The notes below the pieces were generated by a model, which saw nothing but the letters and a program-made list of their open reading frames with translations, made no database searches and was not told the origin of the DNA. Shown piece after piece: positions 50,711-59,758 of a stretch of 64,000 nucleotides of DNA; position 1 is the first letter of the stretch; the number at the start of each line of letters is the position of its first letter. A program made the position numbers and the translations under genes. The DNA is from an uncultured Eubacterium sp. (GTDB lineage: Bacteria > Bacillota > Clostridia > Lachnospirales > Lachnospiraceae): contig URAI01000004.1 of the NCBI GenBank assembly GCA_900545725.1, positions 6,333 to 70,332 of the forward strand, in the 5' to 3' direction.

Positions 50711-52345
50711 ATGATTATTCTACATGGTAAAAGTGTATATAATGACATATGTATCGGAAAGATTTCCTTTTTTAAAAGAAATGAAAGCATCATAAAGAGA
50801 ATAAAGGTACAGGATAGTGATACTGAGATTGAAAGATTTCATAATGCTAAGAAGCTGGCGGTGGAACAGTTGTCACAGCTGCATAAGAAGATGATTAAGT
50901 CAGTAGGGGAGGCAGATGCTGCCATATTTGAGATACATCAGATGATGTTAGAAGATCTGGATTATTGTGATTCAATAGAAAATATTATAAAGTCTCAAAA
51001 GGTTAATGCAGAATATGCGATAGGTGTTACAGCGGATAATTTCTCTGATATGTTTCTTGCCATGGATGACGAGTATATGAGGGGCAGGGCTGCTGATGTC
51101 AGGGATGTATCAGAACGGCTTATAAATGTATTAAATGGAGTGGATAATAATATAATTGATGATAGTAATCAAAAGTATATTATTGCGGCAGATGACCTTG
51201 CACCGTCGGAGACGGTTCAGTTAGATAAATCAAGGGTATTGGGCTTTATTCTTAAGAATGGTTCGGCAAGTTCGCATACAGCCATACTTGCAAGGAGTAT
51301 GGGAATACCTGCAATAATTGGAATAGGAGAACAGTTATTAGAAGAGTATGATAAGGCTGATTGTATTGTGGATGGATTTACGGGAACGATATATATTGAA
51401 CCGGATAAAGACACTCTGAAGATAATGAAGGAAAAGCAGCTTGAAGCTGACAGGCAGAAACGGCTCCTTTTAGAATTAAAGGGGAAGGATAATGTTACAA
51501 TAGATGGAACGAAGATTAATATTTATGCTAATATAGGAAGTCCGGCAGATGTTGCAAAGGTTCTTTATAATGATGCCGGTGGAATAGGACTTTTCAGGAG
51601 TGAATTTCTTTATCTTGAAAATGATGATTTTCCGACAGAGGAACAGCAGTTTGCTGCATATAAACAGGTTGCAGAGAATATGGCAGGAAAAAAGGTAATA
51701 ATAAGAACCATGGATATAGGTGCTGATAAACAGGCTGATTATTTTAATCTTAAGCATGAAGATAATCCGGCATTAGGTTACAGGGCGATAAGAATCTGTC
51801 TTACACAGACTGATATTTTTAAAACACAGCTAAGGGCTTTATACAGGGCAGCTATGTTTGGCAATATTTCCATAATGTATCCTATGATTACATCTGTAGA
51901 GGAAGTAATAAAGATTAAAGAGATTGTATCAGAGGTTAAAGAAGAACTTACGGCACAGGGCATTCCATTTAAAGACGATGTTGAGACAGGAATAATGATT
52001 GAAACACCGGCTGCGGCCCTTATAAGTGACGATCTTGCAAAGGAGGTTGATTTCTTTAGCGTGGGAACAAATGACCTGACACAGTATACACTTGCAATAG
52101 ACCGTCAGAACAGAATGTTAGAGCCGTTTTGCAATACTCATCATAAGGCAGTATTAAAGCTTATCCGGATGGCGGCAGACAATGCCCATAAAGAAGGTAA
52201 ATGGATTGGAATATGCGGAGAGCTTGGAGCTGATATAACACTTACTGAGGAATTTTTAAAGATGGGAATTGATGAGCTTAGTGTTTCTGCTAATATGGTA
52301 TTAAAGGTAAGAGACAAGGTACGAAGCATTAATTTAAAGGGATAA
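50711..52345 (+). CDS. ptsI: PTS enzyme I (phosphoenolpyruvate-protein phosphotransferase)
   Basis: 544-residue general PTS component passing phosphate from PEP to HPr. The N-terminal domain contains the active-site His189 in SASSHTAILARSMGIPA. The C-terminal PEP-binding TIM barrel shows GIGLFRSEFLY, RTMDIGADKQ, GYRAIR, PMITSVEE and the VGTNDLTQYTLAIDR motif. The SD AGGCGGAG precedes ATG 50711. The HPr gene (ptsH) is not adjacent. A long leader with a terminator precedes it. Confidence 0.95.
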   Translation: MIILHGKSVYNDICIGKISFFKRNESIIKRIKVQDSDTEIERFHNAKKLAVEQLSQLHKKMIKSVGEADAAIFEIHQMMLEDLDYCDSIENIIKSQKVNAEYAIGVTADNFSDMFLAMDDEYMRGRAADVRDVSERLINVLNGVDNNIIDDSNQKYIIAADDLAPSETVQLDKSRVLGFILKNGSASSHTAILARSMGIPAIIGIGEQLLEEYDKADCIVDGFTGTIYIEPDKDTLKIMKEKQLEADRQKRLLLELKGKDNVTIDGTKINIYANIGSPADVAKVLYNDAGGIGLFRSEFLYLENDDFPTEEQQFAAYKQVAENMAGKKVIIRTMDIGADKQADYFNLKHEDNPALGYRAIRICLTQTDIFKTQLRALYRAAMFGNISIMYPMITSVEEVIKIKEIVSEVKEELTAQGIPFKDDVETGIMIETPAAALISDDLAKEVDFFSVGTNDLTQYTLAIDRQNRMLEPFCNTHHKAVLKLIRMAADNAHKEGKWIGICGELGADITLTEEFLKMGIDELSVSANMVLKVRDKVRSINLKG

Positions 52346-52480
52346 TATAATGAATAAGCCAGGGACATTGTAAGGCAGCTTTTATTTTATGAATGTATCA
52401 TAAAAATCTAATATGTTTCAAAGATTTCTTATATTTTAATTAAAATACTTAAATAATATAATTAAATTATCAAAGGGATA

Positions 52481-52537
52481 CCGCTTAGGCGGAAAAGAAA
52501 TAAGATTTTAGGAGAGTGTCAGGAAGTGACACTCTCC
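52481..52537 (+). promoter_or_regulatory. Two hairpins immediately before the malE-like gene
   Basis: CCGC-TTAG-GCGG (52481-52492) is followed by GGAGAGTGTCA (52511-52521) pairing perfectly with TGACACTCTCC (52527-52537) around GGAAG. The second hairpin ends directly at the SD (GGAATGGAGG), so it could protect the mRNA 5' end or affect ribosome access. It has no T run. The rest of 52346-52480 is AT-rich and contains no gene. Confidence 0.55.
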
Positions 52538-52552
52538 GGAATGGAGGTTTTT

Positions 52553-53815
52553 ATGAGGTTTAAAAAATTGGCAGCTTCAGTAATGATGGCGGCAATGACA
52601 GCAGCAGCACTGTCAGGCTGTGGTTCGGGAAAGGATAGTGCAGCTACAGGAACGCAGGCTTCAACAGAAAAAATATCTACTAAGCTTACTGTATGGGGAA
52701 ATGCAGAAGATCAGGCAGAGGAGAATGGTAAATGGTTACAGACCATGTGTGAACAGTTTAACAGTGAGCATCCTGAATGGGATATAACATTTGAATACGG
52801 AGTATGTTCAGAACAGGATGCAGGTAAGACGATTCCACAGGATCCAAGTAATTCAGGAGATGTATATTTCTTTGCAAATGATCAGTTACAGACACTTATA
52901 GATGCTAATGCGATAGCTAAACTGGGTGGTGAAACTGCTGATTATGTAAAGAATACTAATTCATCCAGCATTGTTAATTCTGTAACAGTTGATGGAAATA
53001 TATATGGTATTCCATTTACAACTAATACATGGTTTATGTACTATGATAAGAGTAAATTTACACAGGATGATATAAAGAGTCTTGATAAAATGCTTGAAAA
53101 GGACAAGGTGGCATTTAATATTACAGAGGGCTGGTATATGTCATCATTCTTCCTTGCTAACGGATGTACATATTTTGGAAGCAACGGAACAGATGCAAAG
53201 GCAGGTATTGATTTATCAGGAGATAAGGGGGCAGATGCAACTAAAGCTTTAGTATCTCTTGTTAATAATCCTAATTTTGTAAATGATGCACAGGGCGTTG
53301 GTATTGCAGGTTTAAGAGATGGTTCAGTAGGAGCTTTCTTTTCAGGCTCATGGGATTATAAGAGTGTTAAGGAAATCTTAGGTGATAATTTTGGTGCAGT
53401 TTCACTTCCAACAGTAAAGATTGGCGGAACAGATAAACAGCTTAAGGCATTTGCCGGCTCTAAGGCTATAGCAGTTAATCCAAACTGTAAATACCAGCAG
53501 ATAGCTGTAGCACTTGCAAAATATCTTGGTGGCAAGGAAGCACAGCAGAAGCACTATGATTTAAGAAATGTTATACCATGTAACACAGAACTTTTAAAGA
53601 CTGATAAGATTAAGAATGACGTTTTAATAAAAGCACAGAATGATACAATTGATAAAACATCAATTATACAGCCTACATTAACACAGATGAATGATTACTG
53701 GGCACCAGCACAAAACTTTGCAAAATCTATTGTAAACGGTGAGATTACATCTGATAATGCAGCTACAAAGACAGATGAGTTTTATAAGCTTATTAATTCA
53801 TCAGTAGTTAAATAA
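52553..53815 (+). CDS. malE: Maltose/maltodextrin-type substrate-binding lipoprotein
   Basis: About 420 residues. A signal peptide with lipobox LSGC (Cys22) is followed by a Ser/Thr-rich linker and then a type-1 extracellular solute-binding domain (KLTVWGNAEDQ, DGNIYGIPFTTNTWFMYYDKS, FFSGSWDYKSV). It would bind oligosaccharides outside the membrane and deliver them to the MalF/MalG-like permeases encoded next. ATG 52553 follows GGAATGGAGG; the upstream in-frame GTG at 52526 lies inside a hairpin. The ATPase gene (malK/msmX type) is not in the window. Maltodextrin specificity is inferred from the permeases. Confidence 0.85.
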   Translation: MRFKKLAASVMMAAMTAAALSGCGSGKDSAATGTQASTEKISTKLTVWGNAEDQAEENGKWLQTMCEQFNSEHPEWDITFEYGVCSEQDAGKTIPQDPSNSGDVYFFANDQLQTLIDANAIAKLGGETADYVKNTNSSSIVNSVTVDGNIYGIPFTTNTWFMYYDKSKFTQDDIKSLDKMLEKDKVAFNITEGWYMSSFFLANGCTYFGSNGTDAKAGIDLSGDKGADATKALVSLVNNPNFVNDAQGVGIAGLRDGSVGAFFSGSWDYKSVKEILGDNFGAVSLPTVKIGGTDKQLKAFAGSKAIAVNPNCKYQQIAVALAKYLGGKEAQQKHYDLRNVIPCNTELLKTDKIKNDVLIKAQNDTIDKTSIIQPTLTQMNDYWAPAQNFAKSIVNGEITSDNAATKTDEFYKLINSSVVK

Positions 53816-53831
53816 TTAGCAACACCGAAAC

Positions 53832-53892
53832 CGATACATCCCTCCGGTCAGGTAATGCCTGATAACGGCAGCGGATGTATCGTTATTATTTG
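53832..53892 (+). terminator. GC-rich stem-loop between malE-like and malF-like genes
   Basis: CGATACATCC (53832-53841) pairs perfectly with GGATGTATCG (53873-53882). Inside, CCG/CGG and TCAGG/CCTGA around TAATG extend the structure, and TTATTATTT follows. It probably ends most transcripts after malE or stabilises its mRNA, giving more binding protein than permease, as known for other malE-malF gaps. Confidence 0.75.
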
Positions 53893-54008
53893 CCGGAGTG
53901 TTGACACCAATAATGTCTGTATAGGTTTCTTATAATGTCTTATAAGAATGTAAATATAAGAATAAATATAAGAACGGAATACAGCTTTAAAGAAGGGGAG
54001 TGTGTTAT

Positions 54009-55430
54009 ATGGCTGACTCTAAAAAAGATAATCTTATAAAAGATGAGCAAAAAAAAGATAAATTCAAAAGTAAAAATAAAACAAAATATCAAAATAAATA
54101 TACAGTATGTAATGCATTAAAACATGGAAATATATTTACAAGATTAAGCTGTATTATAATGGGGCTTGGAAATATAACATGTGGACAGATTGTAAAAGGT
54201 ATTATATACATGCTGTCAGAAGCCGGCTTTATATGGTTTATGGTATCAAAAGGATTACAGAGTCTTAGCATGCTTCCCGGTCTTGGTGAAAATGAACAGG
54301 GGGAGATATGGAATGAGACACTTGGTGTATATGAATATGTAAGCGGTGATAATTCACTTCTTATTTTGTTATATGGAGTGGCAACATGCTTTGTATGTGC
54401 AGCATTTATTATGTTATGGAGAAGTAATATAAAGAGTGCATACGAACAACAGATAAAAAAAGAGAGCGGAAAGCATATAAAAACATTTACGGAGGATATT
54501 AAGAGTCTTTTTGATGATAATCTTCATAAATTACTACTTACTCTTCCTGTAACAGGAGTACTTGCATTTACAATTCTTCCGCTTGTATTTATGATATCAA
54601 TGGCATTTACTAATTATAGTAAGGTTGACAGCCATTTAATCCTGTTTGACTGGGTTGGTCTTGAAAACTTCAAACAGATGTTTGATATAAGCGGAACACT
54701 TGGCAAGACTTTCTGGTCAGTACTTGGATGGACAATAATATGGGCAATATTTGCCACAGCATTAAATTATATACTGGGCATGCTTCTTGCAATGCTTATT
54801 AACAGAAAGGGAACTAAGATAAAAGGTTTTTGGAGATTTGTATTTATTCTTTCAATTGCAGTTCCACAGTTTGTATCACTTCTTGTATTAAGAAGTATGC
54901 TTACACAGGATGGTATTGTAAATGTAATGCTAAGAAATGCAGGAATAATTGACAAGGCACTTCCATTCTTTACTAATGCAACCTGGGCAAGAGTTACGGT
55001 AATTGTTGTCAATCTTTGGATTGGTATTCCTTATACAATGATGCAGGTTACCGGTATATTACAAAATATCCCAATGGAATTATATGAGGCGGCTGATGTG
55101 GATGGAGCTAATGGTTTTGTAAAGTTTTTTAAGATTACACTTCCATATATGTTATTTGTAACAGCACCTTATCTTATTACTACATTTACAGCCAATATTA
55201 ATAATTTTAATATTATATATCTTCTCACAAAAGGAGATCCGGTACCGTCAGGAAGTACAGCCGGTAAGACAGACCTTTTAGTAACATGGCTTTATAAGCT
55301 TACGGTTGATTACCAGTATTATAATCTTGGAGCTGTAATCGGTATTATGACATTTATCCTGTTAGCAATTGGTTCACTGCTTGTATACAGAAGAACTAAA
55401 GCATATAAAGACGAGGAGGGATTTCAATGA
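54009..55430 (+). CDS. malF: MalF-type ABC sugar permease
   Basis: About 473 residues. A basic cytoplasmic N-terminus (KKDKFKSKNKTKY) is followed by extra N-terminal helices (~50-150) and a charged loop, then the conserved permease core starting at LLLTLPVTGVLAFTILPLVF. The EAA motif contacting the ATPase is EAADVDGANGFVKFFKITLP. The C-terminal part NNFNIIYLLTKGDP and TDLLVTWLYKLT is characteristic of MalF/MdxF. ATG 54009 lies 8 bp after AAGGGGAG. It overlaps malG by 4 bp (ATGA). Confidence 0.88.
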   Translation: MADSKKDNLIKDEQKKDKFKSKNKTKYQNKYTVCNALKHGNIFTRLSCIIMGLGNITCGQIVKGIIYMLSEAGFIWFMVSKGLQSLSMLPGLGENEQGEIWNETLGVYEYVSGDNSLLILLYGVATCFVCAAFIMLWRSNIKSAYEQQIKKESGKHIKTFTEDIKSLFDDNLHKLLLTLPVTGVLAFTILPLVFMISMAFTNYSKVDSHLILFDWVGLENFKQMFDISGTLGKTFWSVLGWTIIWAIFATALNYILGMLLAMLINRKGTKIKGFWRFVFILSIAVPQFVSLLVLRSMLTQDGIVNVMLRNAGIIDKALPFFTNATWARVTVIVVNLWIGIPYTMMQVTGILQNIPMELYEAADVDGANGFVKFFKITLPYMLFVTAPYLITTFTANINNFNIIYLLTKGDPVPSGSTAGKTDLLVTWLYKLTVDYQYYNLGAVIGIMTFILLAIGSLLVYRRTKAYKDEEGFQ

Positions 55431-56275
55431 AAAGAAAAAAGAAGGTCAGAAATATATTTGCACATTTGTTTTTAACAGTGCTTGCTATTGTCTGGGTAAG
55501 TCCATTATTCTGGATAATAATTACAAGCTTTCGTGCACAGAAGGGAGCATATACAAGCTCATTCTTTCCTGAAAAATATACATTTGATAACTATATAAAG
55601 CTTTTTACTGATACAAATATATTGAATTTCCCTAAGATGTTTACCAATACACTTATTATTGCAATATTTTCCTGTATTATATCAACATTTTTCGTATTAT
55701 CAGTTGCATATTGTATGTCACGATTAAAATTTAAGTTAAGAAAGCCTATGATGAATATAGCCATGATACTCGGTCTTTTCCCTGCATTTATGGCAATGGT
55801 GGCAGTGTATTATATACTTAAGGCAATAGGTTTATCAGAAGGGGCAATGATTCGTGTAGCACTTGTGCTGGTATATTCAGGCTCGGCAGGAATACAGTTT
55901 TACATAGCGAAGGGATTTTTTGATACAATTCCAAAAGGCATTGATGAGGCAGCAAGAATAGATGGGGCAAACAGATGGCAGGTGTTTACTAAGATAACAA
56001 TACCTCTTAGCAAGCCAATTATAGTATATACTGTACTTACTTCATTTATAGCTCCATGGGTTGATTTTATATTTGCAAGAGTAATTTGCAGGGCAAATGC
56101 AGATTATTATACAGTAGCAATCGGTCTTTGGCAGATGCTTGAAAAAGAATATGTAGATAACTGGTATACGTGCTTTGCAGCTGGAGCTGTATGTATCTCT
56201 CTTCCTATTGCAATACTTTTCATTGTTATGCAGAAATGTTATAATGAAAGTATGAGCGGCGCAGTAAAGGGTTAA
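55427..56275 (+). CDS. malG: MalG-type ABC sugar permease
   Basis: 282 residues, six membrane helices. The EAA motif EAARIDGANRWQVFTKITIP and the C-terminal MSGAVKG, like the GLTAGGVKG end of MalG, identify the second permease of the maltodextrin importer. The start ATG overlaps the TGA of malF (ATGA), so the two are translationally coupled; the SD GAGGAGGG lies inside malF. Followed after 27 bp by a second, unrelated-looking binding lipoprotein. Confidence 0.9.
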   Translation: MKRKKKVRNIFAHLFLTVLAIVWVSPLFWIIITSFRAQKGAYTSSFFPEKYTFDNYIKLFTDTNILNFPKMFTNTLIIAIFSCIISTFFVLSVAYCMSRLKFKLRKPMMNIAMILGLFPAFMAMVAVYYILKAIGLSEGAMIRVALVLVYSGSAGIQFYIAKGFFDTIPKGIDEAARIDGANRWQVFTKITIPLSKPIIVYTVLTSFIAPWVDFIFARVICRANADYYTVAIGLWQMLEKEYVDNWYTCFAAGAVCISLPIAILFIVMQKCYNESMSGAVKG

Positions 56276-56302
56276 TGTGACAGATATAGATAAGAGGTAG
56301 TT

Positions 56303-58090
56303 ATGGTTAAAAAGTGTATTTCAGTAATTATAATGACAGTTATGATATTATCTATGACAGCCGGGTGTAACAGCTCGGTTGCTTTTGATATATCCGGGAA
56401 TAATACAGCTATAGATATAAATGGCAGTGCATATAAGGAGGCAGAAAATAACGCTTCCAATACTCCGTTTGGAGCATATCCTGATACTGTATATTATACG
56501 CTTGGAAAGATGACAAGTGATAATAATTCCAATATGCCAAAAGGAGATACATATGAGGATAATGTGTATACAAGATACATAAAAGATACAATTAATGTCC
56601 AGAATATAGATGCATTTGAAGCAGAAGACGGACAATACGATACAAAGGTTTCAATGGCTGTTGCAATGAAGGATATTCCCGATATTATGGTTGTCAGTAA
56701 TCCTGATACACTATCACTTCTTATTGAGAATGATATGATTGAGGATCTTAGTGAAAGTTATCAAAAATGTCTCAGTCCAAAGATAAAATCCATGTATGAA
56801 AGTTACGGGGACGAGCTTTTAAGTCAGGTTACTTTTGATGGTAAGATTATGGCACTTCCTGAGACTAATATTACAGATGGACCTAATCTTTTATGGTTAA
56901 GAAAAGACTGGATGGATAAGTTGGGATTAAAAAAACCTGAAAATATCAGTGATGCTGTTAATATTATCAAAGCATTTGTGGAAAATGGCATGGGAGATAA
57001 TGAAAATGGTAATACCGTAGGGCTTGTATGTGATACGAGTATTGCAGGAGAATGTGGCTATAGCAGTGAATACCTTTTGGATATTATATTTGCTTCATTT
57101 GATGCATATCCTAAGCAGTGGTTAAAAGAAGATGATGGAAGTATCACATATGGTTCGGTAACAGATAATGCAAAGCAGGCATTAGCTTATATACATGAAT
57201 TATACGAAGAAAATGTAATTGATAATAATTTTCTTTTGAGAACTACCGCTAATATAATAGAGCTTATTGAAAATGGTCAGTGTGGTTCGTTTTTTGGACC
57301 GTGGTGGGCGCCGAATAATCCGCTTATCAAGGCTGTAGGTTATGATTCGGAGGCTGACTGGCAGCCTTATCTTTTACAGACAGACAGTCAGGGAAGAACC
57401 TCTTATCACAGCCAGAATCCATGTTATAAATATATTGTGGTCAGAAAGGGCTATGAACATCCGGAGCTTGCAGCTAAGATAGTTAGTGTTTTATTTGATA
57501 AGATGCGTTATGAATGTAATACGTCAAAGGAATTAAAACAGTATTACCAGCTTAGCGTTGAGCCTACAGCAAGACCGTTATCAATTAATATAGATTATAA
57601 GAATGCATTGAATATGTGTTATCAGGAACTTTGTGATGTAATAAATAATGAAAAACAGCCATCCTCACTTAATATTATGGAAAGCTCATATTATGATGCC
57701 TGTATGTCTTACCTTTACAATTCAGGAGGTGTAAGCAAGAGTGTTAATGGTTCAGTTTCAGATAGGAATGTGGCAGGAAGGAAAGGCGCAACATCTGACC
57801 AGTGGGCGGCATATATGTCAAGAATAAAGGCGTGTTCGGTATTAAGTTCGGCTAATATTAACGTGGTAAACTCTGTATTTTTTGGAAGTACATATACTAT
57901 GAAAAGCCGGTGGTGGCGGCTTAAAGAGGAAGAAAAACAGGTATATATAAAAATAATATGTGGAGAAGGTTCAATTGATGAATTTGACCAATTTGTAAGT
58001 TACTGGTATCAGAATGGCGGAACACAGATAACAGATGAAGTTAGTGAAAAGGTAAGTGAACTTAAAAAATATAAAAAAAATATAAATTGA
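56303..58090 (+). CDS. Large extracellular solute-binding lipoprotein
   Basis: 595 residues. A signal peptide with lipobox MTAGC (Cys ~22) precedes a binding-protein fold larger than MalE: MAVAMKDIPDIMVVSNPDTLSLL, GKIMALPETN, LLWLRKDWMDKLGLKKPENI and FFGPWWAPNNP. These resemble LplA-type (polysaccharide/aldouronate) ABC binding proteins. It sits directly after malG, so the permease pair may be served by two binding proteins, or this gene may belong to a system whose permeases are elsewhere. Start ATG 56303 with AAGAGGTAG as SD. The ligand is unknown. Confidence 0.8.
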   Translation: MVKKCISVIIMTVMILSMTAGCNSSVAFDISGNNTAIDINGSAYKEAENNASNTPFGAYPDTVYYTLGKMTSDNNSNMPKGDTYEDNVYTRYIKDTINVQNIDAFEAEDGQYDTKVSMAVAMKDIPDIMVVSNPDTLSLLIENDMIEDLSESYQKCLSPKIKSMYESYGDELLSQVTFDGKIMALPETNITDGPNLLWLRKDWMDKLGLKKPENISDAVNIIKAFVENGMGDNENGNTVGLVCDTSIAGECGYSSEYLLDIIFASFDAYPKQWLKEDDGSITYGSVTDNAKQALAYIHELYEENVIDNNFLLRTTANIIELIENGQCGSFFGPWWAPNNPLIKAVGYDSEADWQPYLLQTDSQGRTSYHSQNPCYKYIVVRKGYEHPELAAKIVSVLFDKMRYECNTSKELKQYYQLSVEPTARPLSINIDYKNALNMCYQELCDVINNEKQPSSLNIMESSYYDACMSYLYNSGGVSKSVNGSVSDRNVAGRKGATSDQWAAYMSRIKACSVLSSANINVVNSVFFGSTYTMKSRWWRLKEEEKQVYIKIICGEGSIDEFDQFVSYWYQNGGTQITDEVSEKVSELKKYKKNIN

Positions 58091-58112
58091 ACATTATTTT
58101 ATAAAATGAATG

Positions 58113-58166
58113 ACCGGTATATAAAAAACTTATGACTGCTTATGTTTTTTACTATGCCGGTTTGTT
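58113..58166 (+). terminator. Terminator after the sugar importer operon
   Basis: ACCGGTATA (58113-58121) pairs with TATGCCGGT (58153-58161, one G-T), with an inner AAAAAAC/GTTTTTT stem and TTGTTTT after it. Confidence 0.75.
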
Positions 58167-58367
58167 TTATAATGACGAATGGTCACTTTATCTGATATTT
58201 ACATACTTTACAGTATGCACAAAAAATATAATATAGAATTATTGTAGAATACTATATTTTAATAAGAAGAAACACGGTGTAAAAAATTGACAAAATAAAC
58301 AGGTATATTTGTGAAAATTTAGTCAAAATAAAGAAAACGAGGTACTGAAAATAGATATCATAAAAGC

Positions 58368-58511
58368 TTGCAATTTAAAAAGCGTGGTGCGATAATAGCT
58401 ACAATATCAGTAGCAGTAAGTGCGCTTTATAATAAGAAGAGATATAAAGTGGCATTACATTTAGTTACATTGGTGTGTACTGTAACGATTATGTACAAGT
58501 GCCTGATATGA
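58368..58511 (+). CDS. Possible small hydrophobic ORF upstream of atpB (atpI-like position)
   Basis: An open frame without ATG ends at TGA 58509-58511, 21 bp before atpB. From TTG 58368 it would encode 47 residues with two hydrophobic stretches (AIIATISVAVSALY and VALHLVTLVCTVTIMY) around a basic turn, the layout and position of AtpI-type proteins. No good SD precedes the TTG; GAGG at 58339 is about 25 bp away. It could be a degenerate or unusually started gene. The rest of 58167-58367 is AT-rich without a gene; the atp promoter was not pinned down. Confidence 0.35.
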   Translation: MQFKKRGAIIATISVAVSALYNKKRYKVALHLVTLVCTVTIMYKCLI

Positions 58512-58532
58512 TAAGTAATTGAAGGAAAGGAA

Positions 58533-59228
58533 GTGAGTATTACGGAAGAATTGGTAAACTCATTGCTGGAGGAGCTCAATTGCGAAACAGTTTTCACTAT
58601 TCCGTTGTTCGGAGGCATAGAGATATCAGAAGCAGTAGTAGTAACATGGGTAATAATGGCAGTATTGGTTCTATTATCTGTATGTCTGGTCAGAAATCTG
58701 AAGGTTGAAAATCCTGGAAAAAAGCAGCTTTTACTTGAGACAGCAGTAAGCTTTTTGTATGATTTCTTTGAAGGTAACATGGGAGAAAAGGGAAAAAGAT
58801 ATGTCCCTTACCTTTCAACAGTAATTATATACATAGGAATTTCAAATATTATCGGATTATTTGGCTTTAAGCCGCCGACGAAAGCATTGAATGTCACAGC
58901 CGCATTGGCAATAATGAGTATTGTTCTTATTGAATACTCAGGTATTCATGCCAAGGGTGTGAAAGGATGGGTGAAAAGTTTTGCGGAGCCGGTAGCAATA
59001 GTGGCACCTATTAATGTTCTTGAATTGTTTATCAGACCTTTATCATTATGCATGCGACTTTTTGGTAATGTTTTAGGTGCTTTTGTAGTAATGGAGCTGA
59101 TTAAATTGGTCGTACCTTTAGTAGTACCAATAGCATTCAGTTTTTACTTTGATATTTTTGATGGATTTATTCAGGCTTATGTATTTGTATTTTTAACATC
59201 ACTATTTATAAAAGAAGCTATAGAATAG
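58533..59228 (+). CDS. atpB: ATP synthase Fo subunit a
   Basis: 231-residue membrane subunit forming the ion half-channels against the c ring. The essential Arg is in FIRPLSLCMRLFGN, and the late helix GFIQAYVFVFLTSLFIKEAIE is typical. Helices span nearly the whole chain. The start is GTG 58533 behind AAGGAAAGGAA. The following 275-bp gap to atpE is unusually long for an atp operon. Confidence 0.93.
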   Translation: MSITEELVNSLLEELNCETVFTIPLFGGIEISEAVVVTWVIMAVLVLLSVCLVRNLKVENPGKKQLLLETAVSFLYDFFEGNMGEKGKRYVPYLSTVIIYIGISNIIGLFGFKPPTKALNVTAALAIMSIVLIEYSGIHAKGVKGWVKSFAEPVAIVAPINVLELFIRPLSLCMRLFGNVLGAFVVMELIKLVVPLVVPIAFSFYFDIFDGFIQAYVFVFLTSLFIKEAIE

Positions 59229-59503
59229 CAGCATGTTTTAAAATATGTTATAAAACATTTATTATGTATTAATATGCTTTAGAATAACGGGATATAAGAT
59301 AACAGGTTATTTTATAGCTTATATATTAATGTTTTTGATGTTAATTATATGTATTTTACAAAAGAAAATGCGCTGGTATATAACAGCTTATAAGACAATC
59401 ATATAATCCGAAGGATTGTATTTTAATTTATTTATATTTATGATATTTAGATAATATCAAGATTTATATCAAAAAATATTTATGTGAAAAGGAGATTAAA
59501 ATT
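59229..59503 (+). other. Long atpB-atpE intergenic region with several hairpins
   Basis: No ORF. Hairpins are ATGTTTTA/TAAAACAT near 59234-59262, AATAAC/GTTATT near 59283-59312, and ACAATC/GATTGT near 59396-59421 followed by ATTTT. They may mark mRNA processing, attenuation or a second promoter that sets the high c-subunit yield. Confidence 0.4.
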
Positions 59504-59728
59504 ATGTCAACACTTATAGCTATCGGAGCAGGAATCGCAGTTATTACAGGTATTGGAGCAGGTATCGGTATCGGTGGAGCAACAGGTAAGGCAGTAGATG
59601 CAATCGCAAGACAGCCAGAGGCAGAATCTAAGATTAGTAAGGCACTTTTACTTGGTGCAGCCTTAGCAGAAGCAACAGCTATTTATGGTTTCGTTATCGC
59701 ATTATTAATAATTCTTTTATTAAAATAA
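59504..59728 (+). CDS. atpE: ATP synthase Fo subunit c
   Basis: 74-residue hairpin protein forming the rotor ring. Helix 1 is Gly-rich (GAGIGIGGATGKAVDAIA), the polar loop is RQPEA, and helix 2 carries the ion-binding Glu56 (LAEATAIYG). Na+-type c subunits of anaerobes have a helix-1 Gln and an EST motif. Here helix 1 lacks the Gln and the motif is EAT, which favours proton coupling; this is inference from motif comparison. AAAAGGAG precedes ATG 59504. Confidence 0.95.
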   Translation: MSTLIAIGAGIAVITGIGAGIGIGGATGKAVDAIARQPEAESKISKALLLGAALAEATAIYGFVIALLIILLLK

Positions 59729-59758
59729 TTAGTGAATTAAGAAAGGCAGGCGTAAAAG

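Noticed and set aside
53902..53942. TTGACA followed by TATAAT before malF
   Set aside because: The two boxes are about 24 bp apart, too far for a sigma-A promoter, and no good alternative -10 lies at 17 bp.
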